Of a stretch of DNA of 5,318 nt, positions 1 to 5,176 are shown in pieces. Every line of letters begins with the position of its first letter. Within the stretch, counting starts at the first letter, position 1. Source of the DNA: an uncultured Oscillospiraceae bacterium (GTDB lineage: Bacteria > Bacillota_A > Clostridia > Oscillospirales > Oscillospiraceae); assembly GCA_910579155.1 (NCBI GenBank), contig CAJTTS010000176.1, positions 1 through 5,318 on the forward strand, written 5' to 3'. The translations under genes and the position numbers were made by a program. The notes under the pieces are model-generated. The model made no database searches. It had not been told where the DNA came from and saw only the letters and a program-made list of their open reading frames with translations.

Positions 1-2986
1 TGGGGTACAGCGTCACAAGCTGGCTGGGGGCGTCCATGAGCCAGGGGGCCGGGACAGACTTCTCGCTCACCTCATACACTCCGGGCAGAAGATTGGACAG
101 GGTGGCCTTGCCGTTTGCGTCCGTCTTAATCTCGTCTACGCTGTGGCCGTCTGCCGCCCGGACGGTGAAAATGGTGTCGGGGATGGGTTTGCCGGTGTCC
201 GCGTCCTTTTTATAGACAATGAGGTTGGGCCGCTTCTGATTTTCCAGCGTGATCGTGCTGGTCTGGCCGGGGAACAGCTCAACATGGTACTCCTGCAAGT
301 CCAGGATGTGGTCGGAAACGGTGTAGGTTTCCTTGACCGAGTACACCCCCGGTTCCAGGTTGGAGATGTTGATTTCGCCGTTATCGTCGGTGATACGGTC
401 AAGGTAGTGGGTGCCGTCCTCAATGCGGGCGATACGGAAATGGACGCCGCCCAGCCGGGTGCCGTCCGAGCTGGTCTTGATAAGCCGCAGGGCGGGCTTG
501 GGGGTGTTGGTGAACACAAAATTGGCGTTCTCGTCCGGGTTCACCTGCACCACACGAACGGCGTCGTCAATCAAATATCCGTCCGGGGCCTCCAGCTCCC
601 GCACCTCATACGCGCCGGGGGTCAGCTTGGACAGGTCGATTTCCCCGTTGATGTCGGTGGTGAACTCCTGCCGGTAGCTCCCACCCACCAGCTTGAACTC
701 AAAGCGGACGTTGGGCAGGGATTTCATGGTGATGCTGTCCACCTTAATCAAGTGGATGCCCGGTTTCAGCGAATTGAAAAAGACCAGCTCCCGCGTCTGC
801 GTCTCGCCGGCCTTTAGCTCAATCTGCTGGGGTGTGCTGTTGACAACGTGGGCGTCGTCCGTAGCGATCTCTTTTACAAGATACGTTCCGGGTTCCAGGT
901 CATAGAGAAAAATCTCGCCGCTGGCGTTGGTGGTGTACTCCCCGAACAGGTCGCCGTCATGCCAGACCTCAAAGGTCACATCGGGCATGGGGGAATTGCT
1001 TTTCAGGTCGTACTTCAAAATACGCAGGGCGGGCCGCGCCCGGTTGGTGACGGTCAGCACAGGGTCGTCCTCGGTGGCGGGGTCGTAGGGGTCGATGTGG
1101 ATGCCGTGGGGCGTCTTATCCAGGACATAGCCAGCGGGGGCGGCGGTTTCCACGATCTCAATATAGGCTTCCTTTCGGATGCCGGTCACGCGGGCCTCGC
1201 CGTCGTCGTTGGTGGTGACGGAGGTAATGAGCTTGCCGTCCGCGAACACATCAAAGCTGGCGTTGGGGAGGGATACGCCGGTCTGCTCGTCCACCTTAAT
1301 GATGGTCAGGCTGATGTCCCGCACATTCTCCCAGGTGATAAGCACGTCCTTGGTGCCGTCCCACTCCACCGTTTCCACACGGGCGGACTTCACATAACCG
1401 TCCGGGGGCGTCTGTTCCGTCACGCGGTAAGAGCCGTAGGGCAGCTCGTCACCCTCAAAGGAGATGGTGCCGTCAAAGCCGGTGATGCCGGTGGTCATAT
1501 AGGAGCCGTCGATCTGCTCAAAGCGGAACACGGCCCCCTGCAAGCTGCCCTTGTTCTGCGCGTCCACCTTCTTGATGGTGAAGCCCCGTTCCACGTCGTC
1601 TGTGATGGTCACATACTCCGTGCGGCCAGGGGTCAGGGTGACGTTCATGGGGGCCACGATCTGATAGCCCTCCGGGGCGGCGGTTTCCGTCAGGGTGAAT
1701 TTTTCATCGGCAGGGAGGTCTGTCCAGACAATTTGGCCGTTGCGGTCAGTGGTGCCGTTGACGCTGGTGCCCCTGTCGCCGGTCAGGGTGAACTCTGCCC
1801 CTTCCAGGGGAGCGCCGCCCGCCCCGGCTTTGATTACTTGGAGGCTGGCGGTGTTGGGTTCCTCCGTGCCGCTCCACTTGAAGGGGATTTGGGCGTCCAG
1901 ATTGGTATAGCCGGGGTCGGAAATGATATAGGACTGTTCCGACGCGGCGGGGTTGTAGGCCAGATACAAGTTGAACTGCGCCACGCCGCCTGCCGCCTTG
2001 ATGGTGAAGCTGCCTTCGGCGGCGGCGGTGTCCACGGGGATGCAGACCTTGAACGCACCGTAATACTCGCCGCCGTTGGAGTTGAGGGTGGTGGTGCGGT
2101 TCTTGCTGGTGTCCACCTTGTAGCAGGTGGCCCCGTTCTCCTGCACCGTTTCCAGCGGGGAGCCGTTCTCGGCGGTGAAGATGGTGCCCTGGGGGGCGTC
2201 GGTGGAGTACACCTTGGTCTTGTACTCGTCGATCCAGGTGGAGGTGGCGGACGCCACATACATCACACGGGTAAAGTATTCTTTCCCGTTGATGGTCTCC
2301 TTTTTAATGCCCTCCGCATTGTTTTCAGCAGCTCCCGCCAGACCGCGCTCATGCACGACTTCCACACCGCGCACATCCCGATTCTCATCGGCCCGGAGGT
2401 ACATCCCGGTATAGAGGTTCTTCGTCCAGCCGTTGGCGAGCTGCAAAATGGCCTTCACGCTGTCAAAGACACGGATTTTCTGCGCGTCAGAGGTGGGCGC
2501 GGTCAGGGTAGCCCGGCCAGCGGAGAACGAGGTGCCGGGGACGGCGAGCTGGCCGCAGGTCGCCCAAACCGCAAGCTGGGTGGCGTATTTGTACTCGTCC
2601 TCCGTCAGACTGTTGATCCCCCGCACGTTGTCCTGGTGCAGCTCCTTAAACTGTGCCAGCGTGCGGTTGGGGTAGCCGTTGGCGAAGGCCCCCATGGTCT
2701 TGGGGCTGCGGTTGTACTCCTGGATGGTCAGGGACTTGGAGGGGGACACCCCTTTCAGCCCCCAGTTGACACAGTAGGCGGTGCCGGTGGCGCCGGTGTT
2801 GCTGGTGTACTTCCAATAGCCGCCGCCGATGGTGCCCCCGGTGCTCTTGCCCAGGTAGCTGCCATATCCGGCCTGCTGGATGGTGACGCTGCCGCTGGTG
2901 GTCAGGGACGCGGCGCTGGCGGGGACAGCCAGCATACCGAAAACGGTGATGGCCGCCATAATCAACGCGATAATTCGTTTTTTCAT
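1..2986 (-). CDS. Large secreted thioester-domain (TQXA/TED) adhesin with tandem Cna-B/SpaA repeats, C-terminus outside the window
   Basis: The minus-strand frame is uninterrupted from ATG at 2986 to the window edge: 995 residues, no stop. The start is fixed by AGGAGG four bases upstream and by a signal peptide (Lys2-Arg4, hydrophobic 5-21, cleavage likely after ASA at 23-25). Residues about 27-375 resemble a thioester domain: a YCV motif with Cys72 and a TQLAVW motif with Gln137, the pair that forms the Cys-Gln thioester in TQXA/TED adhesins. Seven Cna-B-like domains follow, at roughly 380-463, 467-554, 558-648, 652-738, 742-827, 831-916 and 920 onward. Each keeps a strand-A Lys (386, 473, 564, 658, 748, 837, 926) and a Glu (434, 524, 613, 706, 797, 886, 975). 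Asn, or Asp463 in domain 1, closes each complete domain, as expected for isopeptide bonds. The likely role is a rigid wall-attached adhesin that captures a target covalently. Its ligand and sorting signal cannot be seen. Family call is firm; function is inferred. Confidence 0.93.
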   Translation of the reverse strand, partial: MKKRIIALIMAAITVFGMLAVPASAASLTTSGSVTIQQAGYGSYLGKSTGGTIGGGYWKYTSNTGATGTAYCVNWGLKGVSPSKSLTIQEYNRSPKTMGAFANGYPNRTLAQFKELHQDNVRGINSLTEDEYKYATQLAVWATCGQLAVPGTSFSAGRATLTAPTSDAQKIRVFDSVKAILQLANGWTKNLYTGMYLRADENRDVRGVEVVHERGLAGAAENNAEGIKKETINGKEYFTRVMYVASATSTWIDEYKTKVYSTDAPQGTIFTAENGSPLETVQENGATCYKVDTSKNRTTTLNSNGGEYYGAFKVCIPVDTAAAEGSFTIKAAGGVAQFNLYLAYNPAASEQSYIISDPGYTNLDAQIPFKWSGTEEPNTASLQVIKAGAGGAPLEGAEFTLTGDRGTSVNGTTDRNGQIVWTDLPADEKFTLTETAAPEGYQIVAPMNVTLTPGRTEYVTITDDVERGFTIKKVDAQNKGSLQGAVFRFEQIDGSYMTTGITGFDGTISFEGDELPYGSYRVTEQTPPDGYVKSARVETVEWDGTKDVLITWENVRDISLTIIKVDEQTGVSLPNASFDVFADGKLITSVTTNDDGEARVTGIRKEAYIEIVETAAPAGYVLDKTPHGIHIDPYDPATEDDPVLTVTNRARPALRILKYDLKSNSPMPDVTFEVWHDGDLFGEYTTNASGEIFLYDLEPGTYLVKEIATDDAHVVNSTPQQIELKAGETQTRELVFFNSLKPGIHLIKVDSITMKSLPNVRFEFKLVGGSYRQEFTTDINGEIDLSKLTPGAYEVRELEAPDGYLIDDAVRVVQVNPDENANFVFTNTPKPALRLIKTSSDGTRLGGVHFRIARIEDGTHYLDRITDDNGEINISNLEPGVYSVKETYTVSDHILDLQEYHVELFPGQTSTITLENQKRPNLIVYKKDADTGKPIPDTIFTVRAADGHSVDEIKTDANGKATLSNLLPGVYEVSEKSVPAPWLMDAPSQLVTLYP

Positions 2987-3027
2987 ATAGCCTCCTGTTC
3001 ATGTTGGTGCATGAAAAGAGGCTATAC
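2985..3027 (-). promoter_or_regulatory. Inverted repeat that can sequester the adhesin ribosome binding site and start codon
   Basis: TATAGCCTC (3026-3018) is a perfect reverse complement of GAGGCTATA (2994-2986). Flanking wobble and A-U pairs at 3027/2985, 3017/2995 and 3016/2996 extend the stem to about 12 pairs around a loop of about 19 bases. In the minus-strand transcript this stem would cover AGGAGG and the AU of the start codon. The pairing is seen directly; the regulatory effect (translation off when formed) is inferred. The same 3021-3009 segment can pair with the segment before it instead, which would release the ribosome binding site. Confidence 0.6.
2991..2996 (-). promoter_or_regulatory. 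Ribosome binding site of the adhesin, inside a hairpin arm
   Basis: AGGAGG lies four bases before the ATG at 2986. This is a perfect anti-Shine-Dalgarno match with a rather short spacer. The whole site and the first two bases of the start codon fall in one arm of the inverted repeat at 2985-3027, so access to it may be controlled by RNA folding. Confidence 0.85.
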
Positions 3028-3058
3028 CCCTAAAAAGTCGGGAAAATCCTCCTTTCAT
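2999..3058 (-). other. Possible 19-codon leader peptide frame upstream of the adhesin
   Basis: An ATG at 3058 opens a frame reading MKGGFSRLFRGIASFHAPT. It stops with TGA at 3001-2999, three bases before the AGGAGG of the adhesin. It runs through both the B and C segments of the leader, so translating it would melt the stem that hides the adhesin ribosome binding site. Against it, no Shine-Dalgarno precedes this ATG; the only strong one nearby (AAAGGAGG, 3055-3048) lies just inside the frame. It has no obvious regulatory residue run (no Trp, Leu or His stretch). It may be chance. Confidence 0.2.
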
Positions 3059-3060
3059 GC
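3009..3060 (-). promoter_or_regulatory. Alternative leader hairpin (segments B and C), competing with ribosome binding site sequestration
   Basis: GCATGAAAGGAGG (3060-3048) pairs with CCTCTTTTCATGC (3021-3009) over 13 consecutive positions with one G-U wobble, around a 26-base loop. Its 3' arm shares CCTC with the stem that hides the adhesin ribosome binding site, and its 5' arm shares TGAAAG with the upstream hairpin at 3039-3082. The three stems cannot all form at once. The sequence relationship is certain; that the cell uses it as a switch is inference. Confidence 0.55.
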
Positions 3061-3082
3061 GTGATTGAAAGATGTTTTCCCG
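3032..3082 (-). promoter_or_regulatory. First leader hairpin followed by a U-run: possible attenuator terminator for the adhesin
   Basis: CGGGAAAA (3082-3075) pairs perfectly with TTTTCCCG (3046-3039). Nested inside, CTTTCA (3071-3066) pairs with TGAAAG (3057-3052). Two bases after the stem the transcript has five U residues (3036-3032). Hairpin plus U-run resembles an intrinsic terminator inside the leader, although half of the outer stem is A-U and the U-run is short, so it would be a weak one. It competes with the hairpin at 3009-3060 for the 3057-3048 segment. Confidence 0.4.
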
Positions 3083-3099
3083 TTCTCTCTTTTTCGGGG

Positions 3100-3128
3100 A
3101 TATTTCAGTGTGTCGAAATGCGTCTCAA
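3100..3128 (-). promoter_or_regulatory. Candidate promoter for the adhesin
   Basis: TTGAGA (3128-3123, five of six to the -35 consensus) is 17 bases from AAATAT (3105-3100, three of six to the -10 consensus). Transcription would start near 3093, just before the structured leader, which fits that region being a 5' untranslated leader of about 107 bases. The weak -10 makes this tentative. The -35 sits inside the palindrome at 3115-3143. Confidence 0.35.
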
Positions 3129-3143
3129 TTTGAGACGCATTTC
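3115..3143. repeat. 29-bp near-perfect palindrome upstream of the adhesin
   Basis: GAAATGCGTCTCA (3115-3127) and TGAGACGCATTTC (3131-3143) are perfect reverse complements separated by ATT, and one more A/T pair leaves a single central base. No U-run follows on either strand, so it does not look like an intrinsic terminator. It overlaps the candidate -35 of the adhesin promoter, which suits an operator for a dimeric repressor or activator. That role is inferred. Confidence 0.6.
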
Positions 3144-3158
3144 CGGGTGGCCGGGCAG

Positions 3159-3189
3159 AAAAAAGCGGACCGCCTACGCGATCCGCTTT
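3159..3189 (-). terminator. Strong intrinsic terminator of the transglutaminase-like gene
   Basis: On the minus strand AAAGCGGATCGC (3189-3178) pairs with GCGGTCCGCTTT (3173-3162), giving 12 consecutive pairs with one wobble and a GTAG tetraloop. A run of six T residues (3164-3159) overlaps and follows the stem. It starts 18 bases after the stop codon at 3208. This should separate the transglutaminase-like unit from the adhesin, so the adhesin needs its own promoter or read-through. Confidence 0.88.
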
Positions 3190-3207
3190 CCCTGATATGT
3201 CCGGGTC

Positions 3208-4272
3208 TTACTTGGTGGAGCCGGGTACAAGCAGCTCTTTCAAAAAAGCTGTGGCTTCCGGCACTTGGTCGGTACGGCCTGGAACGGTTCCCGCCAGCAG
3301 AATATAGTCGCGGCGGTACAGGTCGTTGGCGGACACGTCCACATGGAGCCACTGGCCGTCCGCATAGACCATATTCCAGGAATGGTTGTCGGTGCTGATG
3401 GTAAAGCAGGGGATATTCGCCGCCGCGCACAGGAACTTGAAGTTGTGGGCGTAGTCGCCGCAGGCGGCCTCCAGCTCGGCGCTGTGCTGTGAGAAGGTCC
3501 GCGCAACCCCGGCGATGCCCTTTCTGTCATAGGCCAGCAGGCCGCAGAGGTAGTCATTGAGGTACTTTACCTTCTCCCTGTCCGTACCCAGCCGGTTCAC
3601 GGCGGTGATAGCGGGCTGGATAAAATCGTAGGCGCTTTGGTAGTTGTCCGGCATGGTGGCGGACACGGCGAAATAATCCAGATATTCGTAGTAGTTGCTC
3701 AAATTCTGCGGTACATGGTGCTCATACCGATACAGCCCGTCCAGACGGCCCAGCATACGCTTGACGGCGCTGTAATCGTCCTTCGACACCATCGTGTAAG
3801 CGCAGCGGTCTCCTGTGCTGTTCTCCGTCCCCGTGTCCACCAGCGTCTGCCGGATGGCGTTATACAGGTCCCGGTCATAAACGCCAGTGAACAGGTTGGA
3901 ATTGGCCTGCCGGGAAAAATCTTCCCTGCTCCAATGGCCGGTGCTGATGGTGTAGCCGGACTGTGCCGGGGCTGGTGTGGTTGCCGGGGCGGAGGTCTGG
4001 CCCGCCGGTGCTGTGCCGGTATAGGGGGCGGTGGTGTCGATGTAGACCGCCCCATCCCAGTAGACATTAAAGCCGACCGTCTGCCCCACGTCCCGGAGCT
4101 TCACATAGTTACTGCCGCCGATGGCGTAAGCCTGTAACTGGACCTGCTGGCCGTCCACATAAAAGGTCTGGCTGGACGGCTCGGCCATCAGGCCCGCCGC
4201 ATACGCTGTGCCGCCCCCGAACAGGGCCGCGCCCATCAACATTCCCGCGATAAAGGTAAATCCCCGCTTCAT
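3208..4272 (-). CDS. Secreted transglutaminase-like protein with an N-terminal stalk-type domain
   Basis: This 354-residue protein starts at ATG 4272, with AAGGAGG seven bases upstream. Residues 1-25 are a signal peptide (Lys2-Arg3, Gly/Ala-rich hydrophobic core, TAYA before the likely cut). Residues about 36-80 (FYVDGQQVQLQAY, then NYVKLRDVGQTVGF and YWDGAVYIDT) look like the copper-amine-oxidase N-terminal 'stalk' fold common on clostridial exported proteins. A Thr/Ala/Pro linker spans 81-106. The C-terminal half carries a transglutaminase-core triad: Cys271 in EAACGDYAHNFKFLC, His297 in NHSWNMV and Asp312 in WLHVDVSAND. There is no membrane anchor or sorting signal, so it is probably released or held by the stalk domain. 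Core-family members include protein cross-linkers, amidases and proteases, so the reaction is not settled. Its position between a sortase and a thioester adhesin suggests work on surface proteins, which is inference. It has its own promoter and terminator. Confidence 0.92.
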   Translation of the reverse strand: MKRGFTFIAGMLMGAALFGGGTAYAAGLMAEPSSQTFYVDGQQVQLQAYAIGGSNYVKLRDVGQTVGFNVYWDGAVYIDTTAPYTGTAPAGQTSAPATTPAPAQSGYTISTGHWSREDFSRQANSNLFTGVYDRDLYNAIRQTLVDTGTENSTGDRCAYTMVSKDDYSAVKRMLGRLDGLYRYEHHVPQNLSNYYEYLDYFAVSATMPDNYQSAYDFIQPAITAVNRLGTDREKVKYLNDYLCGLLAYDRKGIAGVARTFSQHSAELEAACGDYAHNFKFLCAAANIPCFTISTDNHSWNMVYADGQWLHVDVSANDLYRRDYILLAGTVPGRTDQVPEATAFLKELLVPGSTK

Positions 4273-4279
4273 GTCAAGT

Positions 4280-4286
4280 CCTCCTT
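4280..4286 (-). promoter_or_regulatory. Ribosome binding site of the transglutaminase-like gene
   Basis: AAGGAGG lies seven bases before the ATG at 4272, an ideal strength and spacing that fixes the start codon and leaves the signal peptide intact. Confidence 0.9.
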
Positions 4287-4289
4287 AAA

Positions 4290-4330
4290 ATGTTATAGTT
4301 TTGTGGATTTCTCCACTATTATTATAACAT
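4290..4330. repeat. Nested inverted repeats across the promoter and 5' leader of the transglutaminase-like gene
   Basis: ATGTTATA (4290-4297) and TATAACAT (4323-4330) are perfect 8-bp reverse complements. The upstream arm overlaps the -10 box. Almost concentric with them, the transcript has GTGGA (4316-4312) and TCCAC (4307-4303) closing a GAAA tetraloop, a small stable hairpin in the leader. The outer arms could be an operator that straddles the start of transcription, or simply AT-rich chance. The inner hairpin could protect the 5' end of the message. Confidence 0.4.
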
Positions 4331-4349
4331 AATTAGAGGAATTTGTCTA
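4321..4349 (-). promoter_or_regulatory. Promoter of the transglutaminase-like gene
   Basis: TAGACA (4349-4344, five of six) and TATAAT (4326-4321, perfect) are separated by exactly 17 bases. TG one base before the -10 makes it an extended -10 as well. Transcription would begin near 4314, leaving a leader of about 40 bases before ATG 4272. This is the best vegetative sigma-factor promoter in the window, and it shows the gene can be expressed independently of the sortase. Confidence 0.85.
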
Positions 4350-4378
4350 AAAACGGCGTGTCAACTCTCGACTGCCCG
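4349..4378 (-). terminator. Possible weak intrinsic terminator overlapping the end of the sortase gene
   Basis: On the minus strand CGGGC (4378-4374) can pair with GCCG (4357-4354) with one bulge. Inside it GTCGA pairs with TTGAC around a GAG loop, and five T residues follow (4353-4349). The stem begins inside the last codons of the sortase gene and spans its stop. The bulge and internal loop make it weak, and some read-through into the next gene is likely. Confidence 0.35.
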
Positions 4379-5176
4379 GACACACCAGCGGTAGCTGGGC
4401 TGGTTCTGGACGCAGGTAAAAAGGGTGATACAGTTGTCGCTGGTGGCCTCCAGCATGGTGTTGTCCATCACATTGACCTTTGCCACGCTGGTGACGGTAT
4501 AGGTGCGGGCGCCCAGGGCGGTGGTGAGGGTGATGGTGTTGCCCGCGTCAAGGGTGTGGATTTTTCCGAAATGGTTTGTCACGCCCCGGTTGTGTCCGGC
4601 CAGGGCCACGTTGCCGTTCCAGATGCTGGTGTTGGTGAAGTGGCCCGCGCCCTTCTTCAGAGCGGCGCTGTCCGTCCCCTGATAGATATTGACCGACAGG
4701 CCGATGGACGGGATTTCCAGCGTACCCAAGCTGCCGTTGCGGTAGTAAAGGTCGGCTGTCACATCGGTAAAGGCGGTGACGGGGCCGCTGGTGGTGGGGT
4801 AGGACGGGCTGGCGGGCGTGGTGGTGTCAACCGCGCCGGGGAGGGCCGGTGTGCCGCCGCCCATGCCGCCCGTCACGGTGAGGGTGTAGTTTCCGCTCAG
4901 GGGGCCGTCCGCCGCGAGGTTCGGGGTCAGGTACTCGCCGCTCCCCGGCAGGTAGCTGGTGGGCGTCCCAAAACCGGGAGGAATGAGGGCGCTGCTCTTG
5001 CTCCTGTCCTTGTTGGCGGGTTCGGCCCCGGTCTGGATGATGTCCTCCGCGCTGGTGGGGGTGCCGAAGTCCCCGGTGGGCGGGCTGTCAAAGGTGTATT
5101 CCAGCGCGTGGGCCGGGGTCACAGCCAGAGCCAGCAGCAGGACGGTGGAGAACAGGGTGGTTTTCCATTTCTTCAT
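4361..5176 (-). CDS. Sortase (class D/E-like cysteine transpeptidase) with a long N-terminal linker
   Basis: This 271-residue protein starts at ATG 5176. That start is preferred over the in-frame ATG at 5194 because AAGGAG (5190-5185) lies eight bases before it and the signal sequence then begins MKKWK. Residues 1-24 form a hydrophobic signal or anchor ending in AHA. Residues about 25-140 are a Pro/Gly/Thr/Ser-rich linker with FGTPTS twice (37-42, 69-74). The sortase barrel spans about 148-271, with LEIPSIGL, His195 in ALAGHNRG, Cys255 in TLFTC and Arg263 in YRWCVRA: the full His/Cys/Arg catalytic set. Only eight residues separate Cys and Arg, shorter than in SrtA-type enzymes. No C-terminal membrane helix is present. 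Sortases cut sorting signals and join surface proteins to the wall or to each other; the adhesin or the upstream membrane protein could be its substrate. Class assignment is tentative; sortase identity is firm. Confidence 0.94.
   Translation of the reverse strand: MKKWKTTLFSTVLLLALAVTPAHALEYTFDSPPTGDFGTPTSAEDIIQTGAEPANKDRSKSSALIPPGFGTPTSYLPGSGEYLTPNLAADGPLSGNYTLTVTGGMGGGTPALPGAVDTTTPASPSYPTTSGPVTAFTDVTADLYYRNGSLGTLEIPSIGLSVNIYQGTDSAALKKGAGHFTNTSIWNGNVALAGHNRGVTNHFGKIHTLDAGNTITLTTALGARTYTVTSVAKVNVMDNTMLEATSDNCITLFTCVQNQPSYRWCVRAVES

Noticed and set aside
143..817. A 224-codon plus-strand frame
   Set aside because: It is the same kind of antisense shadow over the Cna-B repeats, with no supporting ribosome binding site and no recognisable motif.
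848..3064. A 738-codon open frame on the plus strand
   Set aside because: It lies opposite the adhesin gene. Its Gly/Val/His-rich translation shows no domain or signal, and it exists because the GC-rich minus-strand gene rarely makes stops in that register.
2985..3143. Phase-variable invertible promoter flanked by inverted repeats
   Set aside because: The repeats are short and their spacers are only about 3-26 bases, too close for a typical invertible segment. No recombinase gene is visible. RNA folding or operator roles fit better.
3115..3143. Palindrome as a second intrinsic terminator
   Set aside because: Neither strand has a T-run after the stem, and a strong terminator already lies next to it at 3159-3189.
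3637..4137. A 166-codon plus-strand frame opposite the transglutaminase-like gene
   Set aside because: The minus-strand product has a signal peptide, a catalytic triad and a strong ribosome binding site. The plus-strand frame has none of these.
4360..4365. TTGACA as the -35 of the transglutaminase-like promoter
   Set aside because: It is a perfect hexamer but lies 33 bases from the TATAAT -10 and overlaps the sortase stop codon. TAGACA at 4349-4344 has the correct 17-base spacing.
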